Of a stretch of 32,145 bases of DNA, positions 8,964 to 16,336 are shown one piece after another. The translations under genes and the position numbers were made by a program. Source of the DNA: Meiothermus luteus (GTDB lineage: Bacteria; Deinococcota; Deinococci; Deinococcales; Thermaceae); contig NZ_QWKZ01000025.1 of assembly GCF_003574085.1 (NCBI RefSeq), positions 1 through 32,145 on the forward strand, read 5' to 3'. The notes under the pieces were generated by a model. It was given only the letters and a program-made list of their open reading frames with translations. It searched no databases and was not told where the DNA came from. The number at the start of each line of letters is the position of its first letter. The stretch's first letter is position 1.

Positions 8964-10193
8964 GTGGTTCCCGCTGAGATACAAGCCCTTGACCAGGCCG
9001 ACCCCCTAGCCGCTAAGCGGGAGGCCTTTGTGATGCCGGAAGGGCTTATCTACCTGGACGGCAACTCCTTAGGGCCCCTACCCAAGCGGGTGGCGGAGCG
9101 GATGCGGGAGGTGGTGGAGCAGCAGTGGGGCCAGGACCTGATCCGGAGCTGGAACCTGCACGGCTGGATTGACCTGCCGCAAAGGCTGGGGACCCGTATC
9201 GCCCGGCTGATAGGGGCCGAGGCGGACGAGGTGGTGGTGGCCGATTCCACCTCGGTCAACCTTTTCAAGGCGCTGCTGGCCGCGCTGAAGCTGCGCCCGG
9301 GCCGCAGGGCCATCGTCTCCGAGGTGGGCAACTTCCCCACCGACCTCTACATCGCCCAAGGGCTGAGGGAGCTTTGGGGAAACTGCGAGCTGCGCTTTGT
9401 CCCAAGGGAGGGGATAGAGGCCGCCTTGGACGAGGAAACCGCGGTGCTCATGCTCACCGAGGTGGACTACCGCACCGGCTACCGCCACGACATGGCCCAC
9501 CTAACCCGGCTGGCCCAGGCCCAAGGAGCCCTGGTGGTCTGGGACCTGGCCCACAGCGCGGGGGCCTTCCCGGTCTACCTGAACGCCTGTGGGGTGGACT
9601 TCGCGGTGGGCTGCGGCTACAAGTACCTGAACGGAGGCCCCGGGGCCCCGGCCTTTCTCTACGTGGCGCGGCGGCACCAAAAGGCCCTAAAGCCCTTTCT
9701 GACCGGCTGGATGGGCCACCAGGCCCCCTTCGCCTTCAGCCCCACCTACACCCCGGCCGAGGGCCTGCGGCGGATGACCGTGGGCACCCCCCCCATCCTC
9801 TCCATGAGCGCCTTGGAGGCAGCTTTGGAGGTGTGGGAAGGGGTGGAGATGGAGCAGGTACGGGCGAAGTCGCTCAGGCTCACCGACCTGTTCATAGAGC
9901 GGATGGCCCCCCTGGCCGCCCGCTACGGCCTCGAGCTGGCCACCCCCCTCGAGCACGCCCGGCGGGGTAGCCAGGTGGCCTACCGCCACCCTGAGGGCTA
10001 CGCCATCGTGCAGGCCCTCATCGCCCAGGGGGTGGTGGGCGATTTCCGCCATCCGGACATCCTGCGCTTTGGCTTCGGGCCCCTCTACCTGCGCTACGCC
10101 GACGTGTACGAGGCGGTAGAGAGGTTCAGGCGAGTGATGGAAGAAGGCCTCTGGCAGGACCCCCGTTACCGGGAGAAAGCCCAGGTGACCTGA
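8964..10193 (+). CDS. kynU: Kynureninase
   Basis: A 409-residue PLP enzyme of aminotransferase fold type I. The Schiff-base lysine is Lys220 in GCGYKYLNGGPG, WDLAHSAG (Asp194) contacts the pyridine nitrogen, and DSTSVN at 94-99 binds phosphate. It cleaves L-kynurenine to anthranilate and L-alanine. The start is GTG 8964, four bases after AGGAGG, which itself overlaps the ridA stop. Its stop overlaps the kynA ATG by one base (TGATG). Its product is the substrate of the CoA ligase two genes upstream. Confidence 0.95.
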   Translation: MVPAEIQALDQADPLAAKREAFVMPEGLIYLDGNSLGPLPKRVAERMREVVEQQWGQDLIRSWNLHGWIDLPQRLGTRIARLIGAEADEVVVADSTSVNLFKALLAALKLRPGRRAIVSEVGNFPTDLYIAQGLRELWGNCELRFVPREGIEAALDEETAVLMLTEVDYRTGYRHDMAHLTRLAQAQGALVVWDLAHSAGAFPVYLNACGVDFAVGCGYKYLNGGPGAPAFLYVARRHQKALKPFLTGWMGHQAPFAFSPTYTPAEGLRRMTVGTPPILSMSALEAALEVWEGVEMEQVRAKSLRLTDLFIERMAPLAARYGLELATPLEHARRGSQVAYRHPEGYAIVQALIAQGVVGDFRHPDILRFGFGPLYLRYADVYEAVERFRRVMEEGLWQDPRYREKAQVT

Positions 10194-11017
10194 TGAAAGA
10201 AACCTATCAGACCGCCCACACCGACTTCAGCCGGGAGCTGTCCTACGGCGATTACCTTCGGCTGGACACCCTGCTGGAGGCCCAGTGCCCCCTCACCAAG
10301 GCCCACGACGAGGTGCTCTTTATCGTGGCGCACCAGGTGCAGGAGCTTTGGATGAAGCTCATCATCCACGAGCTCACCTCGGCAATGGCCCTGCTGGAGG
10401 AGGGCGTCGTGGACCCAGCCTTGAAGATGCTGAGCCGGGTCTGCCGGGCCCAGGAGCAGATGAGCCAAAGCTGGGAGGTACTAACCACCATGACCCCGGC
10501 GGACTACCTGGAGTTCCGCTGGGCCTTCGGCAAGGCCTCGGGGTTCCAGTCCTACCAGTATCGGCTTATCGAGTTCCTCCTCGGCAACAAGCAGCCCTTC
10601 ATGATGCGCCCCCACCGCCACCGGCCTGAGCAGTACGGGAGGCTCGAGCAGGCCCTGCGCTCCCCCAGCCTCTACGACCTTAGCCTGCGGCTGCTGCACA
10701 GGCGGGGCCTGAACATCCCCCCGGAGGTGCTGGAGCGAGACTTCGCCCAACCCTACCAGCCCCACCCGGCGGTGGCGGAAGCCTGGCTAACGGTCTACCG
10801 CCAGACCGGGCGCTACTGGGAACTCTACTACCTGGCCGAGAAGCTGGTGGACGTGGAGGAGAACTTCCGCCGCTGGCGCTTCAACCACCTGACCACCGTG
10901 GAGCGCACCATCGGCCACAAGCAGGGCACCGGGGGCACCGCCGGCGTTCCCTACCTGAGGCGGGCCTTGGAAATCGTGCTCTTCCCCGAACTCTGGCAGG
11001 TGCGCACGCTCCTTTGA
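10193..11017 (+). CDS. kynA: Tryptophan 2,3-dioxygenase
   Basis: A 274-residue haem dioxygenase of normal bacterial length that opens the indole ring of L-tryptophan to N-formyl-L-kynurenine. Family landmarks are LSYGDYL at 17-22, VAHQVQELWMKL with active-site His47, QYRLIEFLLGN in the middle, and the C-terminal RWRFNH (probable haem-ligand His232) followed by GTGGTAG. The ATG overlaps the kynU stop. It is followed by a 40-base gap before the importer genes, without an obvious terminator, so read-through into them is likely. Confidence 0.95.
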   Translation: MKETYQTAHTDFSRELSYGDYLRLDTLLEAQCPLTKAHDEVLFIVAHQVQELWMKLIIHELTSAMALLEEGVVDPALKMLSRVCRAQEQMSQSWEVLTTMTPADYLEFRWAFGKASGFQSYQYRLIEFLLGNKQPFMMRPHRHRPEQYGRLEQALRSPSLYDLSLRLLHRRGLNIPPEVLERDFAQPYQPHPAVAEAWLTVYRQTGRYWELYYLAEKLVDVEENFRRWRFNHLTTVERTIGHKQGTGGTAGVPYLRRALEIVLFPELWQVRTLL

Positions 11018-11057
11018 GGGGAGAGGAAGTTGATACGGCAATATGGAGGAGGCAAAG

Positions 11058-12224
11058 ATGAGAAAGGCAGTCTGGCTGTTGGTCCTTTTAGCCCTTGGCT
11101 TCTCGTTCGCGCTGGCCCAGCCCCGCACGGTCAAGATTGGCTTCGTGAGCACCCTCTCGGGCGGGGGGGCGGCGCTGGGGATTGACGTGCGGGACGGCTT
11201 CAACCTGGCCATAAGGCTCCTAGGCAACCAGCTTGGGGGGCTGCCGGTGGAGGTGCTGGCGGCCGACGACCAGCAAAACCCCGACGTGGCCCGCCAGGCG
11301 GTGGACCGGATGCTCAAGCGCGACCGGGTAGACTTCATGACCGGAATCATCTTCTCCAACATCCTGCTGGCAGTGGGCGAGGCCATCTTTGAGGAGAAGG
11401 TCTTCTACATAAGCCCTAACGCCGGCCCCTCGGAGTATGCCGGGGAACAGTGCAGCCCCTACTTCGTGAACGTGGCCTGGCAGAACGACAACCTGCACGA
11501 GGCCATGGGCCAGTACGTGCAGACCCGCCGGTTTGAGAACGTCTTTCTAATCGCCCCCAACTACCCCGCCGGGCGCGACGCGCTTACCGGCTTCAAGCGC
11601 TTCTTCAAGGGCCGGGTGGTGGCCGAGGTCTATCACCGGCTCAACCAGCTTGACTTCTCAGCGGAAATCGCCCAGATTCGCGCGGTACGGCCCAAGGCGG
11701 TCTATGCCTTTGAGCCTGGGGCCATGGGGGTAAACTTCATTAAGCAGTACGCCGAGTCGGGCCTCCTGCGTGAGGTGCCCCTCTTCCTGCCCGGCTTCTC
11801 CGCCGACTCCGACGTGATTCGCGCGGTGGGCAGGGCCCTGGTGGGGATCTACAACAGCTCGCAGTGGGCCCTGGAGCTCAACAACCCCGTCAACCAGCGC
11901 TTTGTGGAGGAGTTCCGCAAGGCCTACGGCCGCACCCCCACCCTCTACGCCTCGCAGGGCTACGACGCAGCCTTGCTCCTAGATACCGCCATCAAGGCGG
12001 TGGGGGGTGACCTGAGCAAGAAGGACGAGCTGCGCAAGACCATGTTGGCCGGCTTCAACAGCACCCGCGGGCCCATAAAGTTCAGCCCCAACGGCTACCC
12101 CATCCAGAACTACTACCTAAGGCAGGTGGTCCAGCAGCCCAATGGGGAGATCGTCAACCGGCTGGTGGGCACCATCTTCACCAACCACCGCGACGCCTAC
12201 GTGGATAGGTGCAGGCTCCGCTAG
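11058..12224 (+). CDS. ABC importer periplasmic substrate-binding protein (aromatic/branched-chain amino acid type)
   Basis: A 388-residue type I periplasmic binding protein (Peripla_BP_6/LivJ-like). The N-terminus MRKAVWLLVLLALGFSFALA is a clear signal peptide with probable cleavage after Ala20; there is no lipobox cysteine. The mature part starts PRTVKIGFVSTLSG. The segment FNSTRGPIKFSPNGYPIQ near the C-terminus resembles binding proteins for aromatic acids. ATG 11058 is chosen over an in-frame ATG at 11043 because GGAGGAGG lies between them at correct spacing. The likely ligand is tryptophan, kynurenine, anthranilate or a related aromatic, inferred from the operon. Confidence 0.9.
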   Translation: MRKAVWLLVLLALGFSFALAQPRTVKIGFVSTLSGGGAALGIDVRDGFNLAIRLLGNQLGGLPVEVLAADDQQNPDVARQAVDRMLKRDRVDFMTGIIFSNILLAVGEAIFEEKVFYISPNAGPSEYAGEQCSPYFVNVAWQNDNLHEAMGQYVQTRRFENVFLIAPNYPAGRDALTGFKRFFKGRVVAEVYHRLNQLDFSAEIAQIRAVRPKAVYAFEPGAMGVNFIKQYAESGLLREVPLFLPGFSADSDVIRAVGRALVGIYNSSQWALELNNPVNQRFVEEFRKAYGRTPTLYASQGYDAALLLDTAIKAVGGDLSKKDELRKTMLAGFNSTRGPIKFSPNGYPIQNYYLRQVVQQPNGEIVNRLVGTIFTNHRDAYVDRCRLR

Positions 12225-12227
12225 GAT

Positions 12228-13148
12228 ATGCCCCCTTCACTCCTGCTCGAGCAGCTCCTAAACGGCCTCCAGTTTGGCCTGATGCTCTTCCTGCTGGCCG
12301 CTGGCCTCACCCTGGTCTTCGGCATCATGGACATGATCAACCTGGCCCACGGCTCGCTCTACATGGTCGGGGCCTACCTGACCGCGACCTTTGTGGGCCT
12401 GTTGGGCAACTTCTGGCTGGCGGTGCCCCTGGCGGTGCTGGGCACCGCCCTCATCGGGATGCTCCTGGAGCTCACCGTGCTGCGCCAGCTCTACCGGCGC
12501 GACCACCTTTCACAGGTGCTGGCCACCTTCGCGCTCATCCTCATCATCAACGAGGTGGTGCGCATCATCTGGGGCTCCCAGCCCCTTCTGCTCTCTGCCC
12601 CAGAGGAGCTTTCGGGCCCAGTGGAAATCCTGCCGGGGTTGAACTACTCGGCCTACCGGCTCACCATCATCGGGGTGGGGCTCCTGGTGGCGGGGCTCCT
12701 CTTCTGGTTGGTCAACCGCACCCGGGTGGGGATGTGGCTCCGGGCCGGGGCCTCCAACCGCGAGATGGCCCAGGCCATGGGGGTGCCCATCCGACCTCTT
12801 TTCACCCTGCTTTTTGGGGTAGGAGCCGGGCTGTGCGCCATCGCTGGAGCTTTTTTGGGGCCCATTTTAGCGGTGCAGATTGGGATGGGCGAGAGCATCC
12901 TGATTTTGGCCTTCGTGGTGATCGTGATCGGGGGGATTGGCTCCATCAAAGGGGCCCTGGTGGGGGCCTTGTTGGTGGGCATCGTGGACACCGCAGGGCG
13001 GGCTTTTCTACCCCTTTTGCTCTCGCAGGTGGCCCCGCCCGAGGTGGCGGCCAACCTGGGGCCGGCGCTGGCCTCTATCCTGATCTACCTCTTGATGGCC
13101 GCGGTACTCTTTTTCAAGCCCCAAGGGCTCTTCCCGGCCCGTACCTAG
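12228..13148 (+). CDS. ABC importer permease, LivH type
   Basis: A 306-residue inner-membrane permease with about eight hydrophobic segments and the family sequence FGIMDMINLAHGSLYMVGAY near 33-52. The conserved cytoplasmic loop RTRVGMWLRAGASNREMAQAMG, which couples to the ATPase, lies at about 164-185. It pairs with the LivM-type permease that follows. The ATG lies three bases after the stop of the binding-protein gene, so the two are translated from one message. Confidence 0.92.
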   Translation: MPPSLLLEQLLNGLQFGLMLFLLAAGLTLVFGIMDMINLAHGSLYMVGAYLTATFVGLLGNFWLAVPLAVLGTALIGMLLELTVLRQLYRRDHLSQVLATFALILIINEVVRIIWGSQPLLLSAPEELSGPVEILPGLNYSAYRLTIIGVGLLVAGLLFWLVNRTRVGMWLRAGASNREMAQAMGVPIRPLFTLLFGVGAGLCAIAGAFLGPILAVQIGMGESILILAFVVIVIGGIGSIKGALVGALLVGIVDTAGRAFLPLLLSQVAPPEVAANLGPALASILIYLLMAAVLFFKPQGLFPART

Positions 13149-13158
13149 GAGGAGCTTG

Positions 13159-14070
13159 ATGCGCTGGCCTCTTCTTCTGGTGCTTCTGTTCCTGCTGGCG
13201 TTTCCGCCTATTGCCAGCGCAATGGGGCTCGAGTTTTACCAGGGCCTTCTGACCAAGATCATGATCCTGGCCTTAGCCGCGAGCAGCCTGAACCTAATCC
13301 TGGGCTACGGGGGGATGGTGAGCTTCGGGCACGCCGCCTACTTCGGCCTGGGGGCCTACACCGCGGCCATCCTGATGCGCGAGGGGGTGAGCTCGGGCTG
13401 GGTCATCTGGGCGGTAGCGGTGGGGCTCAGCGCCCTGCTGGCCCTCCTAATCGGGGCCATCTGCTTGAGGACCCGAGGGGTCTACTTCATCATGATTACC
13501 CTGGCCTTCGCCCAGATGATCTACTACCTAGTGGTCTCCTTCAAGCAGTACGGCGGGGAGGATGGCCTCCGGGCCCGCCGGCCCGAGTTCGGCCTCTTTG
13601 AGCTGACCGACACTGCGCTTTACTACCTCAGCCTGGCGGTGCTGGCCGGGGCCTTGTACCTCCTGCACCGGCTGATAAACGCACGCTTTGGCCGGGTGCT
13701 CCAGGCCATCCGTGAAAACGAGTCGCGAGCCTTGGCCCTGGGCTACCCGGTCTACCGCTTCCAGCTCTTGGCCTTCGTGCTGGCCGGAGCCCTAGCCGGG
13801 CTGGCTGGAGTCCTCATGGCCCACTACACCCAGTACGCCTCGCCCAACCTGCTGGCCTGGCAGCAGTCGGGCCATCTGATGATGATGGTCATCCTGGGCG
13901 GGGTGGGGCAGTTCTGGGGGGGTGTGCTGGGGGCAGCAGCACTCTCCATCGTGGAGGAGGTGCTGCAAGACCTCACCATCCACTGGCAGCTTGGGGTGGG
14001 GCTGATCCTCTTAGCGGTGGTGCTCTTCGCTCCTCGAGGGCTGGCCGGGCTCTGGCGGAGGGAGCCATGA
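13159..14070 (+). CDS. ABC importer permease, LivM type
   Basis: A 303-residue membrane permease. It has the family segment LNLILGYGGMVSFGHAAYFG after a hydrophobic N-terminus, and the coupling loop FGRVLQAIRENESRALALGY near the middle. ATG 13159 follows GGAGGAG with good spacing; an overlapping in-frame TTG just upstream is less likely. The stop overlaps the start of the first ATPase gene by 4 bases. Confidence 0.92.
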   Translation: MRWPLLLVLLFLLAFPPIASAMGLEFYQGLLTKIMILALAASSLNLILGYGGMVSFGHAAYFGLGAYTAAILMREGVSSGWVIWAVAVGLSALLALLIGAICLRTRGVYFIMITLAFAQMIYYLVVSFKQYGGEDGLRARRPEFGLFELTDTALYYLSLAVLAGALYLLHRLINARFGRVLQAIRENESRALALGYPVYRFQLLAFVLAGALAGLAGVLMAHYTQYASPNLLAWQQSGHLMMMVILGGVGQFWGGVLGAAALSIVEEVLQDLTIHWQLGVGLILLAVVLFAPRGLAGLWRREP

Positions 14071-14819
14071 CTCTCCTGGAAACCCATCAGCTCAGCAAGC
14101 GCTTTGGCGGCCTGCTGGCGGTCAACGGCTGCAACCTAGCGGTAAAGACCGGCGAGATTCATGCCCTAATCGGCCCCAACGGGGCGGGCAAGACCACCTT
14201 GCTCAACCTGATAACCGGGGTGCTGGCCCCCAACAAGGGTCAGGTTCGCTTTGAGGGCCAGGACATCACCCACCTGCCGGCCCACGCCCGGGTGCACCGG
14301 GGGCTGGCCCGCACCTTCCAGATCACCAATCTGTTTAGGAACTACACCGTGCGGGTGAACCTCGAGCTCGCCGTGCAGGCCCGCCGGGGGAGCAGCTTTC
14401 GCTTCTGGCAGCCGGTTTTTAAGGAAAAAGCCCTCACCGAGGAGGCCTTTCGGGTGGCCGAGCGGGTGGGCCTGGGGGGGCGCTTTGAGGTGGTGGCGGG
14501 CCAGCTCTCCCACGGGGAGCAGAGGGCGCTCGAGGTAGCCCTGGCCTTGGCCTCCAGGCCCAAACTTCTGCTCCTGGACGAACCCATGGCCGGCATGGGC
14601 CCCGAGGAGTCGGCGCGGATGGTAGAGCTTATAGAAAGCCTGCGCCAGGAGTTTACCATCCTGCTCGTTGAGCACGATATGGACGCGGTCTTTCGGCTAG
14701 CCCAGCGCATCTCGGTGCTGGTCTATGGCCAGGTGATCGCCACCGGCACCCCGGAGGAGATCCGGGCCAACCCTGAGGTTCACAAGGCCTACCTGGGCGA
14801 CGAGGGGGGTGTGGCGTGA
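14067..14819 (+). CDS. ABC importer ATPase, LivG type
   Basis: A 250-residue nucleotide-binding subunit. It has Walker A GPNGAGKT at 36-43, a LivG-type extended region with TFQITNLFRNYTV around 83-95, signature LSHGEQ at 147-152, Walker B LLLLDEP at 167-173, and EHDMDAVFRLA as the switch region. It forms the ATPase heterodimer with the next gene product to energise uptake. It overlaps both neighbours by 4 bases (ATGA upstream, GTGA downstream). Confidence 0.93.
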   Translation: MTLLETHQLSKRFGGLLAVNGCNLAVKTGEIHALIGPNGAGKTTLLNLITGVLAPNKGQVRFEGQDITHLPAHARVHRGLARTFQITNLFRNYTVRVNLELAVQARRGSSFRFWQPVFKEKALTEEAFRVAERVGLGGRFEVVAGQLSHGEQRALEVALALASRPKLLLLDEPMAGMGPEESARMVELIESLRQEFTILLVEHDMDAVFRLAQRISVLVYGQVIATGTPEEIRANPEVHKAYLGDEGGVA

Positions 14820-15526
14820 GCGCCCTGCTCCAAATTGAGAACCTGGAGACCTTCTACGGGGCCAGCCAGGTGCTCTTTGGGGTGAGCCTCGAGGTGGGCC
14901 AAGGCCAGGTGGCCACCTTGCTCGGGCGCAACGGCATGGGTAAGACCACCACCGTGCGCTCCATCATGGGCCTCACCCCGGCCAGGCGGGGCCATATCCG
15001 CTTCGCCGGGCGGCCCATTGAGGCCCTGGCCCCAGAGCAGATCGCCGCTTTGGGCATAGCCCTGGTGCCCGAGGGGCGACAGATTTTCCCCAACCTCACG
15101 GTAGAGGAAAACCTCATTGCCTTCGCCGCCAACCGCAGCCAAAGCCCAGACCCCTGGACGCTCCGGCGGGTCTACGGGCTTTTTCCCAGGCTACAGGAGC
15201 GACGCCACCACCTGGGCCACCAGCTCTCCGGCGGCGAACAGCAAATGCTGGCCATTGGCCGGGCCCTCATGACCAACCCCCGGCTGCTCATCCTGGACGA
15301 GGCCACCGAGGGGCTGGCCCCTCTGTTGCGGGAGGAAATCTGGCGGGTGCTGCGCCTGCTCAAGGAAGGCGGGCAGACCATCTTGGTCATTGACAAGTAC
15401 CTAGAGCGCCTTTTCCCCCTGGCCGACCGGCACACCATCTTAGAACGGGGCCGGGTGGTCTGGCAGGGGACCTCCGAAGAACTCAAGGCCAGGCCCGAGG
15501 TCTGGAAACGGTACCTGAGCGTATGA
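14816..15526 (+). CDS. ABC importer ATPase, LivF type
   Basis: A 236-residue second ATPase subunit. It has Walker A GRNGMGKT at 37-44, signature LSGGEQ at 137-142 and LLILDEATEGLAP at 157-169. It starts with GTG 14816 overlapping the previous stop, and its stop overlaps the arylformamidase ATG. In the usual LivF switch loop a histidine follows 'VE'; here the segment reads LVIDKYLERL, so the switch histidine is not at its usual place. That is seen in some aromatic-compound importers, but I am not sure of its meaning. Confidence 0.92.
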   Translation: MSALLQIENLETFYGASQVLFGVSLEVGQGQVATLLGRNGMGKTTTVRSIMGLTPARRGHIRFAGRPIEALAPEQIAALGIALVPEGRQIFPNLTVEENLIAFAANRSQSPDPWTLRRVYGLFPRLQERRHHLGHQLSGGEQQMLAIGRALMTNPRLLILDEATEGLAPLLREEIWRVLRLLKEGGQTILVIDKYLERLFPLADRHTILERGRVVWQGTSEELKARPEVWKRYLSV

Positions 15527-16335
15527 GCGAACCCTCCTGGATAGAACTCCAGTACAGCCCCCGGCTCACTGTGCCTGACGCAGCAGCCTACTTCCAGCGC
15601 TGGGCCGAGTCCTCCCGGGCCGCCCGCGAGGCCCTGCCCCACCACCCCAACCTGCGCTACGGGCCGGGGGAAAAGGAAACCCTAGACCTCTTCCCCGCTC
15701 CCCAAAGCCGCTACCTGCTCGTCTTCATCCACGGCGGCTACTGGCGGGCCTTTGACAAGGATGACTTCTCTTGGCTGGCCCCACCCCTAGTAAGGGCTGG
15801 TCTTAGCGTGGCGGTGTTGAACTACGCGCTCTGCCCGGCGGTCAGCATCGCCGAGATTACCGAGCAGTGCCGCCGGGCGGTGGCCTGGCTGCACCGCGAG
15901 GCCCCCCGCTATGGGGTGCATAGCCCCCTGCTCGTCAGCGGGCACTCGGCCGGAGGGCACCTGACCGCCGAGCTCTTCGCCACCCCTTGGGAGGCCTACG
16001 GCGTGCCCCAGGAGGCCTTTGCGGGAGGCATTGCCATCAGCGGGCTCTTTGACCTCGAGCCCCTTCTACAGGTCTCCTTCAACGCCGATCTGCGCCTTAA
16101 CCACAGGAGCGCCAGGGCCTCGAGCCCTGCCTACAAGCGGCCCACCCTGAAAGCACCCTTGCTCCTGGCGGTGGGGGCGCTGGAGTCGGAAGAGTTCCAC
16201 CGACAAAGCCAGCTCCTAACCCAGGCCTGGCCAGAGGTCTGCCAGGGGGTCCTCCGGGTTCCTGAGGCCCACCACTTCAGCGTCCTAGACGCTCTCGCCG
16301 AGCCCGCCAGCCCGCTTTGGCAGCCCTTCTTATAG
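15523..16335 (+). CDS. Arylformamidase (N-formylkynurenine formamidase), alpha/beta-hydrolase type
   Basis: A 270-residue alpha/beta hydrolase with HGGYW at 70-74 (oxyanion hole) and the nucleophile elbow GHSAGG at 140-145 (Ser142). An acidic residue lies in GALESEEF (Glu221 or Glu223), and the catalytic His is probably His251 in AHHFSVL. This pattern is that of AFMID-like kynurenine formamidases, not the metal-dependent bacterial KynB. It would hydrolyse N-formylkynurenine to kynurenine and formate, the one step between kynA and kynU otherwise missing here. It is the last gene of the operon, translationally coupled to livF (ATGA), and ends one base short of the convergent ligase gene. A generic esterase is the alternative, but the operon strongly favours formamidase. 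Confidence 0.85.
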   Translation: MSEPSWIELQYSPRLTVPDAAAYFQRWAESSRAAREALPHHPNLRYGPGEKETLDLFPAPQSRYLLVFIHGGYWRAFDKDDFSWLAPPLVRAGLSVAVLNYALCPAVSIAEITEQCRRAVAWLHREAPRYGVHSPLLVSGHSAGGHLTAELFATPWEAYGVPQEAFAGGIAISGLFDLEPLLQVSFNADLRLNHRSARASSPAYKRPTLKAPLLLAVGALESEEFHRQSQLLTQAWPEVCQGVLRVPEAHHFSVLDALAEPASPLWQPFL

Positions 16336-16336
16336 G

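Noticed and set aside
12209-13159. 316-codon plus-strand frame overlapping livH
   Set aside because: It is Gly/Pro/Arg/His-rich with no membrane segments or motifs, while the overlapping frame is a clear LivH permease.
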